Assembly (NCBI GenBank): GCA_041394905.1
Contig: JAWKHJ010000009.1
Location: 1-64,000 of the forward strand
Direction of reading: 5' to 3'
DNA length: 64,000 nucleotides
Source of the DNA: RI-231 sp041394905
Lineage (GTDB): Bacteria; Acidobacteriota; Terriglobia; Bryobacterales; UBA6623
Shown here piece by piece: positions 27,808 through 36,495 of the stretch. The stretch's first letter is position 1. Each line of letters opens with the position of its first letter. The notes under the pieces were generated by a model. That model did not search any database and was not told where the DNA came from. It saw only the letters and a list, made by a program, of their open reading frames with translations. The position numbers and the translations under genes were made by a program.

Positions 27808-28678
27808 ATGCACGACTCCCGACGCCGCTTTCTGGCCGCCTGTGCGGCCGCTCTCGCCGCCCAGGCCTGCGGCTCGCAAGAGGCCGAGCCGCAGCCCGCT
27901 CCGGCCGCCGCCAAGGCAGACGCCTACGCGCTGATTGGCGACCGCTATCACAACTCGGATTACATCCGCTCCGGGTTGAACAAAACCATCGCAGAACCGC
28001 TCGGCGTTTCGATCGACTTCTGCGATGAGACCAAACGCCTGACCGCCGACACGCTCGACGGCTACAAGCTGCTCATCATCCTGCGCGACGGCATGATCTG
28101 GCCCGACGGTTACCCCAGCGAGCAGACCAACGCCGGATGGGTCGCGGGTGGCAAGCCGGGCTCATCCTCGATCCGCCCGTGCCCCAAACCGCGAGGCCAA
28201 ACCCGCGTTTTGGATGAAGCCCGAGCAGGGCAAGGCCGTTCGCGATTTCGTGCAGAACGGCGGCGCTGCTCTCTTCTTGCACAACGTGACCCATGTCGGC
28301 CTCACCGATCCGGATTTTCGCGACGTGCTCGGCGCGGCCTACGCCGGCCATCCCCCGATCCGCACCTTCAAGGTACGCGTGACCAATCCGGACCACCCCA
28401 TTGCCAAGGGCGTACGCGACTTCATCGTCACCGACGAGCAGCACTATATGGAGTACGACAAAGACCGGGCGAACATCTTCCTCGAAACCGTCAACGAAGA
28501 CGGCCTCGACTACAACAAGATGGGTCCGACCGCACCCGGCGGCTGGGCCTACGACTACGGTCAGGGCCGCGTCTGCTACATGTCGCCCGGCCACCTGCTG
28601 ACGGTGCTGTGGAACCCCGAGTACGTGAAATTGCAGCAGAACGCCGTACGTTGGCTCCTGCGGGAGTCCGGTGAGTGA
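27808..28678 (+). pseudogene. ThuA-like domain protein, frameshifted
   Basis: Twin-arginine-type leader (SRRRFLAACAAALAAQAC, which could also be a lipobox). The ThuA glutamine-amidotransferase-like fold follows: DAYALIGDRYHNSDYIRSGLNK, LLIILRDGMIWPDGYPS. After GWVAGGKPG two shifts occur (about 28160 and 28195). Then the second half runs cleanly: REAKPAFWMKPEQGKAVRDFVQNGGAALFLHN to GRVCYMSPGHLLTVLWNPEY..NAVRWLLRE. ThuA proteins are linked to trehalose or other sugar use, but the biochemical role is unsettled. The stop overlaps the start of the next gene (GTGA), indicating an operon. Confidence 0.8.
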
Positions 28679-29880
28679 CGCGGCGTTCGCTGTTGATGGC
28701 GCTCGCCTGCTTGGCTTGCCTGCGCGCCGAGGATTTCGCCGCCCAACGCGCCAAAGCGCTCGCGCTCGGCGAGCTCACGGCGGCGCCTGCCGTCCACGCC
28801 GCCGAAGGTTATGACTCAACCGCCGGCCTGAAGGCGATCTTCTTCGACGGCCCGCCCTGGAAGGGTAAGCCGACGCGCGTCTTCGCCTGGCTGGGACTAC
28901 CGGAGCGCAAAGACGGCGCGAAGGTGTCGGGCGTCGTCCTGGTCCACGGCGGGGGCGGTACGGCCTTTCGCGAATGGGTGGAGAAGTGGACCGCGCGCGG
29001 CTACGCCGCGATCGCCATCGCCACCGAGGGCCAGACCGACCAGGCCGAAGAAACCGCCAAAGGCCGCGCCTGGAAGCGGCAACCCTGGGGCGGGCCCGCG
29101 CGCGACAAGATCTTCGCCGACTCGGGCGAACCGCTCGAGGACCAGTGGATCTACCAGGCCGTCGCCCAGACGGTGCTCGCCAATTCGCTGCTGCGCTCTC
29201 TGCCCGAAGTCGACGCGGAAAAAGTCGGCGTCATGGGCATCTCCTGGGGCGGCGTTGTCACGAGCACCGTCATCGGCATCGACCCGCGCTTCGCCTTCGC
29301 GATCCCCACCTACGGCTGCGGACACCTCTTCGACGCAGCCAACCAGTGGGGCGCTGCGCTCGGCGACAACCAGACGTATCGCCAAGTCTGGGACCCGATG
29401 GTCCGCATGGCCCGCGTGAAGACGCCGACGTTGTGGCTCTCCTGGCCGCAGGACAATCACTTCCCGCTCGACTGCCAAGCCGCCTGCTACCGCTCCGCGC
29501 CTGGGCCGCACATGGTCGCGCTCATCCCTGGCATGCGCCACAGCCACCCAGCGGGATGGGCGCCGCCCGACAGTTATGCTTTCGCGGACAGCATCGTCCA
29601 AACTGGTCGCCCGTGGCTCGAACAGACCGCCTTCGAGACCTCGGGCGGCGAAGCGCAAGTCTCCTTTCGCTCCGCCAAGCCTCTCGACCGCGCTCTGCTC
29701 GTCTGGACCAAGGATACGGGCTTCACCGGGACGCGCGACTGGATCGAAGCGCCGGCCGCGCTCACCGAACAAGGCCATCACTGGCGCGTGACGGCAACCG
29801 TTCCGCGGGAAGCCACAGCCTGGTTCGTCAGCGTCCGCAGTGGCGACCTGACGGCGAGCTCGGACTACCAGGAGCGCTAG
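28675..29880 (+). CDS. Secreted alpha/beta-hydrolase (acetyl-xylan-esterase / dienelactone-hydrolase type)
   Basis: 401 residues from GTG 28675 with a signal-like start (MTRRSLLMALACLACLRAE). The hydrolase core has VVLVHGGGGTAFREWVEKWTARGYAAIAI and the nucleophile elbow GISWGG. A WPQDNHFPLD segment probably holds the acid, and GMRHSHPAGW holds the His. A C-terminal beta-sandwich (DRALLVWTKDTGFTG..TVPREATAWFVSV) follows. It is probably a carbohydrate esterase or peptidase-like hydrolase exported with its ThuA-like neighbour. Its stop shares CTAG with the convergent DUF1569 gene. Confidence 0.8.
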   Translation: MTRRSLLMALACLACLRAEDFAAQRAKALALGELTAAPAVHAAEGYDSTAGLKAIFFDGPPWKGKPTRVFAWLGLPERKDGAKVSGVVLVHGGGGTAFREWVEKWTARGYAAIAIATEGQTDQAEETAKGRAWKRQPWGGPARDKIFADSGEPLEDQWIYQAVAQTVLANSLLRSLPEVDAEKVGVMGISWGGVVTSTVIGIDPRFAFAIPTYGCGHLFDAANQWGAALGDNQTYRQVWDPMVRMARVKTPTLWLSWPQDNHFPLDCQAACYRSAPGPHMVALIPGMRHSHPAGWAPPDSYAFADSIVQTGRPWLEQTAFETSGGEAQVSFRSAKPLDRALLVWTKDTGFTGTRDWIEAPAALTEQGHHWRVTATVPREATAWFVSVRSGDLTASSDYQER

Positions 29881-30331
29881 CAACCGAACTGGCGCAGGTG
29901 GTGGTCGGCGTGACGGTAGCCCCAAACAAGCCACTCCTCACGCTGGATCGGCCCGAAGATGGCATGCTTTTGGCCCGAGCGTATCGTCGCGATGAAACGC
30001 TCGTGAAGCGCAGCCAAGCGCTCTCGATCCCGCTCGAACTCAGCCGGCGGCGTGCCTTCGCCCGCGACCTGATCGATGCCCGGCGGCGCCTTGACGCCAT
30101 GCGGCCATTGGAGCGGCGTGTGCAGCGCAACCCAGCGAATCACCGTTCGCGAGAACCAGTTGTCGATGGGCTGCACCTGCCGCTCGCCCATGACAGCGCT
30201 CAAGGCATCAGACAGATGGCAAACCGCCTGGTGGGGCGACATCTTGCCCCATTGCCGCGGCGAATCCGGCCGCAACCGCCCGAAGCGATCGTTCACTTCG
30301 CGTAATGCGTCGGGTCTTGAAAGGACTTCAC
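29877..30331 (-). CDS. DinB-like protein of the DUF1569 family
   Basis: The clear frame is 29877-30296 (GTG start, 139 residues): RFGRLRPDSPRQWGKMSPHQAVCHLSDAL is the DUF1569 signature, and the C-terminal GYRHADHHLRQFG supplies the remaining histidines of the DinB-type metal site. Upstream, the neighbouring frame from GTG 30331 reads VKSFQDPTHYA. Adding one G near 30300 joins it to EVNDRFGRL, so the true start is probably 30331. The fold is a four-helix bundle, cytoplasmic and usually metal-binding; the substrate is unknown. Third gene of the MarR operon. Confidence 0.75.
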
Positions 30332-30399
30332 CGCCGCCTCGACGCGAACAGTGTAGCCAATCGCGCCATGCTCAGGCCGCCCGCACCGGGTGGCGAAAC

Positions 30400-30818
30400 T
30401 CACGATTGGATTTCCACGGCGGGGTAGCTTTCGACGTATTCTTCGCCGTTGCAACCGTAGTACGTCACGGTGCGCCCCGAGAAATCGACATCGTAGCGGA
30501 CGACACCGGAGCGCCAAGAAGCGGCGAGGAACTCCGGGAATGTCGTTTCCCCGCTTGGTCGGCGCGGAGGGCGCAAATGAGCCCTTCACGATCGAACAGA
30601 GGAACGTCCGCCAGGCCCGATACGAGCGGCTGGCCTTGCATCACGACCGGCCCCTGGTTCGTCAGGAAGAGGCTCTGGCATGCGGGAAGCGACCAGATGT
30701 TTCTCGTCACGCCCGCGCGCCGGAGTGTTTCGGCGAGATAGGGAAAACCACCGACTTTGGGTCTTTTCGTCATCGCCTCTTTTTGCGCATTTTCGAGATT
30801 CTCGATCGCGTTGCTCAT
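30400..30818 (-). pseudogene. DUF1398 family protein, frameshifted
   Basis: It begins at ATG 30818 (MSNAIENLENAQKEAMTKRPKVGGFPYLAETL). The core RRAGVTRNIWSLPACQSLFLTNQGPVV...LICALRADQAG matches DUF1398. At the GGGG run near 30555 the frame slips. With five G the reading is ETTFPEFLAASWRSGVVRYDV, then TVTYYGCNGEEYVESYPAVEIQS and a stop at 30400-30402, which is the expected family ending. The intact length would be about 139 residues. The role is unknown. It lies 28 bases downstream of marR and is probably co-transcribed and controlled by it. Confidence 0.8.
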
Positions 30819-30846
30819 GGCTGTTTGCTCCTTCGTTTTTTGAACG

Positions 30847-31320
30847 TCACTCGACGGGGATGTTCCGGATGTCGTTGGATGTCGTCAGCTTCCTCAGCAA
30901 CGCTTCCAGCGCCGCCTTTTCCTTGGCGTCGAGGCAGTCGAAGAACCTCTGGTCATTGCGGTCAGCAACGGCCCGCAACTCCGGCAGTGCGCGATGCCCT
31001 TGGCGCGTCAGGAAGAGCGAATGTCCGCGGCTATCGGCCGCCAGGGTCTTTCGGGCGACCCACTTCTTCGCCTCGAGCTTGTCGACGACTTTCGAGATGG
31101 CGCCGCGCGTCATCCCCATGGCGTCCGCAAGCTCGTTCGGCCGGACCTCGGGATGCTCGTTGATGTGGCTGAGCGCGACCCACTCGGCGACCGACACATT
31201 GCGGTCCTGCAGGCTTTTCGCGAAACTCCCCGAGACATGATTGGAGACGCGCCGCAGCCAGTAGCCGAGATGAGCTTCGAGGACGGAGCCTGGGGGCTTC
31301 GCGAATCGATGGCCTGGCAT
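30847..31320 (-). CDS. MarR-family transcriptional regulator
   Basis: 157 residues. A dimerisation helix pair flanks a winged helix: VSVAEWVALSHINEHPEVRPNELADAMGMTRGAISKVVDKLEAKKWVARKTLAADSRGHSLFLT, with the wing basic and acidic pair DSRGH. AGGGA lies about 7 bases before the ATG. Two palindromes lie in its own promoter, so autorepression is likely. The two downstream genes (DUF1398, DUF1569) form the presumed regulon; the inducing ligand is unknown. Confidence 0.92.
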   Translation of the reverse strand: MPGHRFAKPPGSVLEAHLGYWLRRVSNHVSGSFAKSLQDRNVSVAEWVALSHINEHPEVRPNELADAMGMTRGAISKVVDKLEAKKWVARKTLAADSRGHSLFLTRQGHRALPELRAVADRNDQRFFDCLDAKEKAALEALLRKLTTSNDIRNIPVE

Positions 31321-31324
31321 GACA

Positions 31325-31370
31325 GTTTCCCTAGAAACAAATAATAGATTCCAAGGAAACTATCCGTCAA
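31325..31370 (-). promoter_or_regulatory. marR promoter with two palindromic operators
   Basis: On the minus strand a -35 box TTGACG (31365-31370) and a -10 box TATTAT (31341-31346) are separated by 18 bases, each matching the sigma-70 consensus in 5 of 6 positions. Operator B (31347-31360, GATTC-N4-GAAAC) fills the spacer. Operator A (31325-31338, GTTTC-N4-GAAAC, perfect arms) covers the transcription start and Shine-Dalgarno region. The centres are 22 bases apart, two helical turns, as expected for two MarR dimers on one face. Confidence 0.75.
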
Positions 31371-31571
31371 GTACGCTGTTCGTGTCGCCAGCGGGATCGG
31401 GTACGGGGAGTCGTTGGGCGCCAGATTTCGCCGCTTGGACCGTTCGCGGCTCAGGCTCCCGCCTCTTCCCAACCGCATTCCGAACCGTTTTCAGCGGCGG
31501 AATGAGGCACAATTGGAGAAGCGCCAAGCTGAGGTGATCGCACCCTCCAGCAGTTTCTTTGTTTCCAACAT

Positions 31572-31658
31572 GCCCGGGTGGCGAAATCGGCAGACGCAGG
31601 GGACTTAAAATCCCCTTTCCGCAAGGAAGTGCGGGTTCAAGTCCCGCCCCGGGCACCA
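31572..31658 (+). tRNA. tRNA-Leu (anticodon TAA), CCA encoded
   Basis: 87 bases. The acceptor GCCCGGG pairs with CCCGGGC, followed by discriminator A and CCA. The anticodon stem GGGGA/TCCCC holds loop CTTAAAA with anticodon TAA. A long variable arm typical of Leu is present (TTTCCGCAAGGAAG), and the T arm is GCGGGTTCAAGTCCCGC. It lies alone between the MarR promoter and the quinoprotein gene. Confidence 0.95.
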
Positions 31659-31869
31659 CCTTAGATTCAATGAGTTATGGCTGTCTTAGAGCCATCACCT
31701 TCAGGTTCTTGCTCTCTCGGCCGTCCGCTTTTTGTCCGCTCCGGCAGCGACCCCGTAAACCAAAAGTGGAGTAGCTAGCCGTCACTCTTTCTCTTCCATC
31801 TCGAAAGAATCGCTCCTCACCCTTCGCAAGGTTCTGTGCGATGGACCCCGGCGCTACAATCTCAGCATC
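31659..31869. other. Intergenic region after tRNA-Leu
   Basis: 211 bases with no convincing gene, terminator or promoter. The 3' end of the tRNA is a usual phage or island attachment site, but no copy of the tRNA tail is seen elsewhere in the window and no integrase gene follows. Confidence 0.4.
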
Positions 31870-33936
31870 GTGTACGACGCCTCCGCCATCCATCAACGCC
31901 TCCCTGTAGCCGCGTGTCTACTGTTGCTCGTACTCATCGAATGGTCCTCTAGTGCAAGCGCTCAAAGCCGGCAACTCGGTCCAGCGCTTTTCGGAGAGCG
32001 CTGCGCCGTCTGCCATGGCGCCTCCGGCGAGGGGGCCTCGGCGCCCGATCTCACCAATCCCCGCTGGCACGACGCCAACGACGACGCCCGGATCGACCGG
32101 GTGATCCGCGATGGCGTGCCGGGGCGGGGTATGCCGGCGTTCGCCGACAATCTAGACGCTGGGTCGCGCTCGGCGATCATCGCGTATCTGCGAGAGCTCT
32201 CGAAACGCTCGGTTCAGCCGACGACCGAAGTCCACGCCCCGAAAATCGAGGTCGACAACGCTCGGCTTCTTAGCGCCGAAGGCGATCACGAAAACTGGCT
32301 GATGTACGGGCGCGACTACGGCAACGGACGATACAGTCCGCTGAGCCAAATCAATCGAGACAACGTCGGCGCCCTCGTCCCGGTTTGGAGCTTTCAAACT
32401 GGAGTCGCCGACGGCTTGCACGCCACGCCGCTGGTCATTGACGGCCTGATCTTTTTGAGCACGGCTTGGAATCACCTTTTCGCGATCGACGCGCGCACCG
32501 GAGCGGAGCTCTGGCATTACAAGCGAGCCCTACCGCAGGAATTGAAGTATTGCTGCGGACCCGTGAACTGGGGAGTTGCGGTCCTCGGTGACACACTCTA
32601 CTTAGGAACCCTCGATGCGCACCTGGTTGCAATCGAGGCGCGCACGGGACGCGTACGGTGGGATGTCGAGGTCGGCAAGCCCGAGGACAACCTCAGCATC
32701 AAGTCTGTCCCACTCGTGGTGAAGGACAAAGTGCTCGTTGGAATCGCCGGAGGAGACTTCCCCAGCCGCGGATTCATCGATGCTTACGATGGGGCAACCG
32801 GGAAGAGAGCCTGGCGCTTCTACACCGTGCCGGCCGAAGGCGAGCCGGGCGCAGAGACTTGGAGCGGCGCGTCCTACAAAACCGGGGGCGGCGGCCCTTG
32901 GGGAATCGGCTCCTACGATCCTGAGCTGAATCTTGTCTATTGGGGCGTCGGTCAGCCTTACCCTGACTACGACGGAGACGCACGTACCGGCGACAACCTC
33001 TACACCGACTCGGTTGTGGCGCTCGACGCCGACACCGGCTCGTTGCGGTGGCACTTTCAATACACGCCGCATGATATGTGGGATTGGGACGGTATCAACG
33101 AGCTTGTCTTCGCCGAGATCGAACACGACGGCCGCCGCGAGAAGGCCCTGCTCCACGCCGATCGCAACGGACACTTCTACGCCCTCAATCGAGCCACGGG
33201 CAAGTTCCTCTACGCCAAGCCCTTTGTGCGCGTGACTTGGACGAAGGGTTTCGACGCCAATGGACGGCCAATCGTCAACCCGGCTGCCGTTCCGACGTAC
33301 GAGGGCGTCAGGGTGTGTCCCGGGGCGGCCGGCGGGAAGGAATGGAACGCCATGGCCTACGATCCGGTTCGCCGCTTGGCTTTGGTGCCGGCGATCGAGA
33401 ACTGCGCGGTCTTTACGAACTATGGCATCGAAGCAAAGGCGAAAGGGCTCGAGCCGCGTCCCAGCGGATTCCGCTATCTCGATGGCAAGGCCTACGGCAA
33501 AATGATGGCGATTCGGGCCGACACCGGCCAAACTGCGTGGGAAGTCAAGCTGAGGACTCCAGCCGGCGGAGGGGTGCTTGCGACAGCCGGCGGTCTAGCG
33601 TTCACCGGCGATGCTGAGGGCAATTTGCTTGCGTATGATTCGGACAGTGGGAAAGAGCTATGGTCATTTCAAACGGGCTCCGGCATCCGCGCGGCGCTGG
33701 TGACCTACGAACTGGACGGCGTGCAGTACATCGCGATCGCCTCAGGCATGGGCGGCGCTGTGGGCGGCTACACCGGCACGGGCGCTCCGTGGATGAAGAA
33801 TGCCCGGGGGAAGCGCGCTTTTTGTATTTCGACTGTTCGAATCAAACGCCTCCCGCCCATTCCATGGCGGGGCCAGGGCGACCAACCCCAGGGTGAGATA
33901 GTCGACGTGCTGATTCTCCTCACTTCGTTCCGCTAG
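31870..33936 (+). CDS. Cytochrome c-PQQ-dependent dehydrogenase fusion with lanthanide-type active site
   Basis: 688 residues from GTG 31870. A signal peptide precedes a small cytochrome c domain (CAVCH, 45-49; Met ligand candidate GMPAF). The eight-bladed quinoprotein propeller follows (WLMYGRDYGNGRYSPLSQI, the vicinal-Cys motif KYCCGPVNWG, repeated TGxxLW blade motifs). The active-site segment TPHDMWDWDGINE has Asp405 and Asp407; the second Asp at +2 is the mark of XoxF-like lanthanide-dependent enzymes. It is a periplasmic oxidoreductase of alcohols or similar. The last ~30 residues are probably out of frame. One extra G near 33808 gives GSALFVFRLFESNAS with a stop at 33901, the usual family end. 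No pqq biosynthesis genes lie nearby. Confidence 0.85.
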   Translation: MYDASAIHQRLPVAACLLLLVLIEWSSSASAQSRQLGPALFGERCAVCHGASGEGASAPDLTNPRWHDANDDARIDRVIRDGVPGRGMPAFADNLDAGSRSAIIAYLRELSKRSVQPTTEVHAPKIEVDNARLLSAEGDHENWLMYGRDYGNGRYSPLSQINRDNVGALVPVWSFQTGVADGLHATPLVIDGLIFLSTAWNHLFAIDARTGAELWHYKRALPQELKYCCGPVNWGVAVLGDTLYLGTLDAHLVAIEARTGRVRWDVEVGKPEDNLSIKSVPLVVKDKVLVGIAGGDFPSRGFIDAYDGATGKRAWRFYTVPAEGEPGAETWSGASYKTGGGGPWGIGSYDPELNLVYWGVGQPYPDYDGDARTGDNLYTDSVVALDADTGSLRWHFQYTPHDMWDWDGINELVFAEIEHDGRREKALLHADRNGHFYALNRATGKFLYAKPFVRVTWTKGFDANGRPIVNPAAVPTYEGVRVCPGAAGGKEWNAMAYDPVRRLALVPAIENCAVFTNYGIEAKAKGLEPRPSGFRYLDGKAYGKMMAIRADTGQTAWEVKLRTPAGGGVLATAGGLAFTGDAEGNLLAYDSDSGKELWSFQTGSGIRAALVTYELDGVQYIAIASGMGGAVGGYTGTGAPWMKNARGKRAFCISTVRIKRLPPIPWRGQGDQPQGEIVDVLILLTSFR

Positions 33937-34134
33937 CTTTTGCCGCGGCGCAGCCTACGGTGATCGGGCTCTACCCAGCTTGTCCGGCCTATGGGTCTCT
34001 GGTTGGCTTGAGCTCTTCGCAGCCGTCGGATCGACTGCGTACGATGGGCGTCATGCTCGCTGGCGGGCGACTCAAAGACGAGTAATTCCGAAAGCCCTTC
34101 ATCGAGAGGCGGTGAATCCCGCCGCGGACGCCAG

Positions 34135-34878
34135 CTATTTCGAATCGAGCGCTTTCTGGATCGCAGCCTCGGCCAGCGGCGCCATCACCGCATAGCCTGC
34201 ATCGTTCGGCAACACGCCGTCGCGAGTCCACTCTTTTTTGAAGCTGCGCCCGTCGGCGAGCGCGCGGTAGTAGTTCAGGTACACCGAGCCGGTCTTTTCC
34301 GCGTACTCTTCGAGCCAGTCGTTGAGGCCGAAGATCTTGCCGCGCGGGCGCAGGGCGGATTGCTTTCCGGTTCCGCACTCATCGCAGACCGGCAACAGCG
34401 ACGCGAGCACGACTTTGATCCCGTTGAAGCGCGCTAGGTCGACCATCGACTCGATGTTCTCGACGATCATGCCCTGCGTGCCAGGTCCGGTGAAAGCGGC
34501 GATGTCGTTCATGCCGCCCTGGATCACCACGACCTTCGGCTTCAGGCTGATCACGTCCTGGCGAAAGCGCACCAGCATCTGCGGCGTCGTCTGCCGCGCG
34601 ATGCCGCGGTTGAAGTAGGGCTTGCCGGGGAAGTACGATTCCCACGCTTCCCCGCCCTGTCCCCAGTAGTCGGTGATGTCGTCGCCCAGGAAGATCACGC
34701 GGTTCTCGCCCGGCTTCGGCGGCGGGACTTCTGTGTCCGCACTGCCATAGCGGGTCAGCCCGCCCCAGTCATGCAATAGCTTGCGCTGCTGCACGACCAC
34801 TTCTTCGAGCGGAATGCGCGACGTCTGCGCCTGAGCCGCGCCCAAGCACGCGAGCAAGCCGATGAGCAGAACCCGCAT
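34135..34878 (-). CDS. SGNH/GDSL-fold protein lacking catalytic Ser and His
   Basis: 247 residues with a signal peptide (LLIGLLACLGAAQAQ). The SGNH fold is clear: block I VIFLGDDITDYWG, block II FNRGIARQTTPQM, block III VVVIQGGMNDI, block V RDGVLPNDAGYAVM. The nucleophile position of GDS is Asp67, and the His of DGxHPND is Leu223, each requiring two or more base changes from the canonical codons. The Gly and Asn of the oxyanion hole remain. It is therefore probably a non-catalytic carbohydrate-binding or accessory protein. Its ATG directly follows the stop of the propeller gene upstream. Confidence 0.8.
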   Translation of the reverse strand: MRVLLIGLLACLGAAQAQTSRIPLEEVVVQQRKLLHDWGGLTRYGSADTEVPPPKPGENRVIFLGDDITDYWGQGGEAWESYFPGKPYFNRGIARQTTPQMLVRFRQDVISLKPKVVVIQGGMNDIAAFTGPGTQGMIVENIESMVDLARFNGIKVVLASLLPVCDECGTGKQSALRPRGKIFGLNDWLEEYAEKTGSVYLNYYRALADGRSFKKEWTRDGVLPNDAGYAVMAPLAEAAIQKALDSK

Positions 34879-36429
34879 CTACTGCTCGATGCCGTAGCAC
34901 CAGACGGTGCCGTCAAACGTCGCCAAGTAGACCTTGCCGTTGGCGAGCGCCAAGTTGCTCCAGTGGTTCCATGAGGTAATCTCGTCGCCGCTCGACCAAA
35001 GCTCAGCGCCGGTCTTGGCGTCGAGCACATAGAGCACGGCGTGCGTCGAGCCTGCGATTCGCTCCTCGGCCGTATTCGTCAGGCCGACGTCGGGCATCGC
35101 CTGGTGCGTATCTTCGCCGTTGCCATAGGCGAAGATCATGCCGTTGGCGATGATCGGCGGCTCGGCGCGGTTCATGTCGCGCGAGATCCAGGCCGGCGCA
35201 AGCCAAGCCTTGCCGTCCGGTTTCGTCTCTACCTTGAAGGCCACAATGGCGCCGTCTTTGACCTCGCCATTCTCGATAGGGGCGTGGAATTTCGAGTGTT
35301 TCGGCCCCCAAATGGGCGTGAGCACCCAACGCGTGCCTTCGTCGTCTTCCCAGGTCGCCATCGAGCCCCAGATGCCCGCCGAAGCGAAGTTCACCTCTTC
35401 GTTGCAGATCAGCGGCGTGCGGTACTCCGGCGTGCGGTGGTCGTCGCCGCCGATCGAGGCGGTATCCATCAGGTAGACGACGCATTCCTTGCCGGCGTCC
35501 ACCATCAGCTCGCGGCCCTTGTAGGGAAAGATCGCCGGCGTCACCTGCATGTCGAGGTCGCGCTTGAACAGCCACTCCGCGTTGGACGGGCCGTAGTAGT
35601 CGACCAGCTCCATCGCTTTGGTGTCGGGGTTCTGTTGCACGCCGATGATGCCGTTGCCGAAGACGCCGTTCTCCGGATCCCACGGACCGTCGCCGGTGCC
35701 GGTGTAGAGCACTTTGTCCGATGAGATGGCCGGTCCCGTGCGGCCCCACATACCGCCGCCCGCCGGGCCCCAGCTCCCCACCTTGTCGGTGGCCAAGTCA
35801 TAGGCGTAGACCATGTTCGGGTTGCCGCCGCAGCCTTGCGCCGAGTGCGTGTAGATCACGTTGTCGACCAGGTTGAGCGCGTAGGGCTTGCCGTCGGGAG
35901 GCATGAACTTCGCAGGCTCGCGCAGCGCCTTGCCGTCAGCCACGTTGAGGAAGTGCAACCGTCCGTCCCACGACGCGGCGTAGATGATGTAGTCGCCCTT
36001 GGTCTTGGCCGGCCCGATGACGGGCGTCGCCATGATGCCGCCCGGGCACAGCGTATAGTGCGGCCGCGCGCCCTCGGGCGGGTTGTAGGTGTTCTCGAAA
36101 TGCGTCTTCCACAGCAGCTTGCCCGTCTTGGCGTCGATGCCGTAGAGGTTGTCCGAGACGCCGGTCACCACGGCGATCTCCTTTGGCCCGGCGTTCGTGT
36201 TCACGCGGCCCACGATCAGCGGCGGAAACAGCGAGTGCATCTGGCGCGGTTCGTTGTCGAGCTTCAGTTTCCACAGAAGTTTCATCTGCGAAATGTTGTC
36301 TTTGGTGAAGATCGTCTCGTCGCGCTGCCAGCCAGTACGGTGGGAGTCGCCGCCATCGGTGAGCCAATCGGCGCCCCAGGCGAGCGAGCTAACCATAGCG
36401 GACAGGGCTAGAATCTTCAGGGTTCTCAT
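34879..36429 (-). CDS. Exported PQQ-like beta-propeller protein
   Basis: 516 residues with a signal peptide (LALSAMVSSLAWGA). Repeated PQQ/BamB-type blade motifs (DAKTGKLLWKTHFEN, DAKTGAELWSSGDEIT, LANGKVYLATFDGTVWCYG) cover the chain. An opening GDSHRTGWQRDETIFTKDNISQMKLLW resembles quinoproteins of the pyrrolo-quinoline type. There is no vicinal Cys pair and no lanthanide-type Asp pair, so enzymatic activity is doubtful. It may be a scaffold or substrate-binding propeller. It is co-oriented with, and adjacent to, the SGNH-like gene. Confidence 0.85.
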   Translation of the reverse strand: MRTLKILALSAMVSSLAWGADWLTDGGDSHRTGWQRDETIFTKDNISQMKLLWKLKLDNEPRQMHSLFPPLIVGRVNTNAGPKEIAVVTGVSDNLYGIDAKTGKLLWKTHFENTYNPPEGARPHYTLCPGGIMATPVIGPAKTKGDYIIYAASWDGRLHFLNVADGKALREPAKFMPPDGKPYALNLVDNVIYTHSAQGCGGNPNMVYAYDLATDKVGSWGPAGGGMWGRTGPAISSDKVLYTGTGDGPWDPENGVFGNGIIGVQQNPDTKAMELVDYYGPSNAEWLFKRDLDMQVTPAIFPYKGRELMVDAGKECVVYLMDTASIGGDDHRTPEYRTPLICNEEVNFASAGIWGSMATWEDDEGTRWVLTPIWGPKHSKFHAPIENGEVKDGAIVAFKVETKPDGKAWLAPAWISRDMNRAEPPIIANGMIFAYGNGEDTHQAMPDVGLTNTAEERIAGSTHAVLYVLDAKTGAELWSSGDEITSWNHWSNLALANGKVYLATFDGTVWCYGIEQ

Positions 36430-36495
36430 CTCTACGCGGACCTCAGCTTGCTCATTGTATACGGACCGGCCTTACGGTTTGCTCGCGTGGAGAGG

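Noticed and set aside
30293..30589. A separate 98-residue ORF between DUF1569 and DUF1398
   Set aside because: It is pieced from the shifted ends of the two neighbours (the DUF1398 tail frame and the DUF1569 start VKSFQDPTHYAK) and is not one protein.
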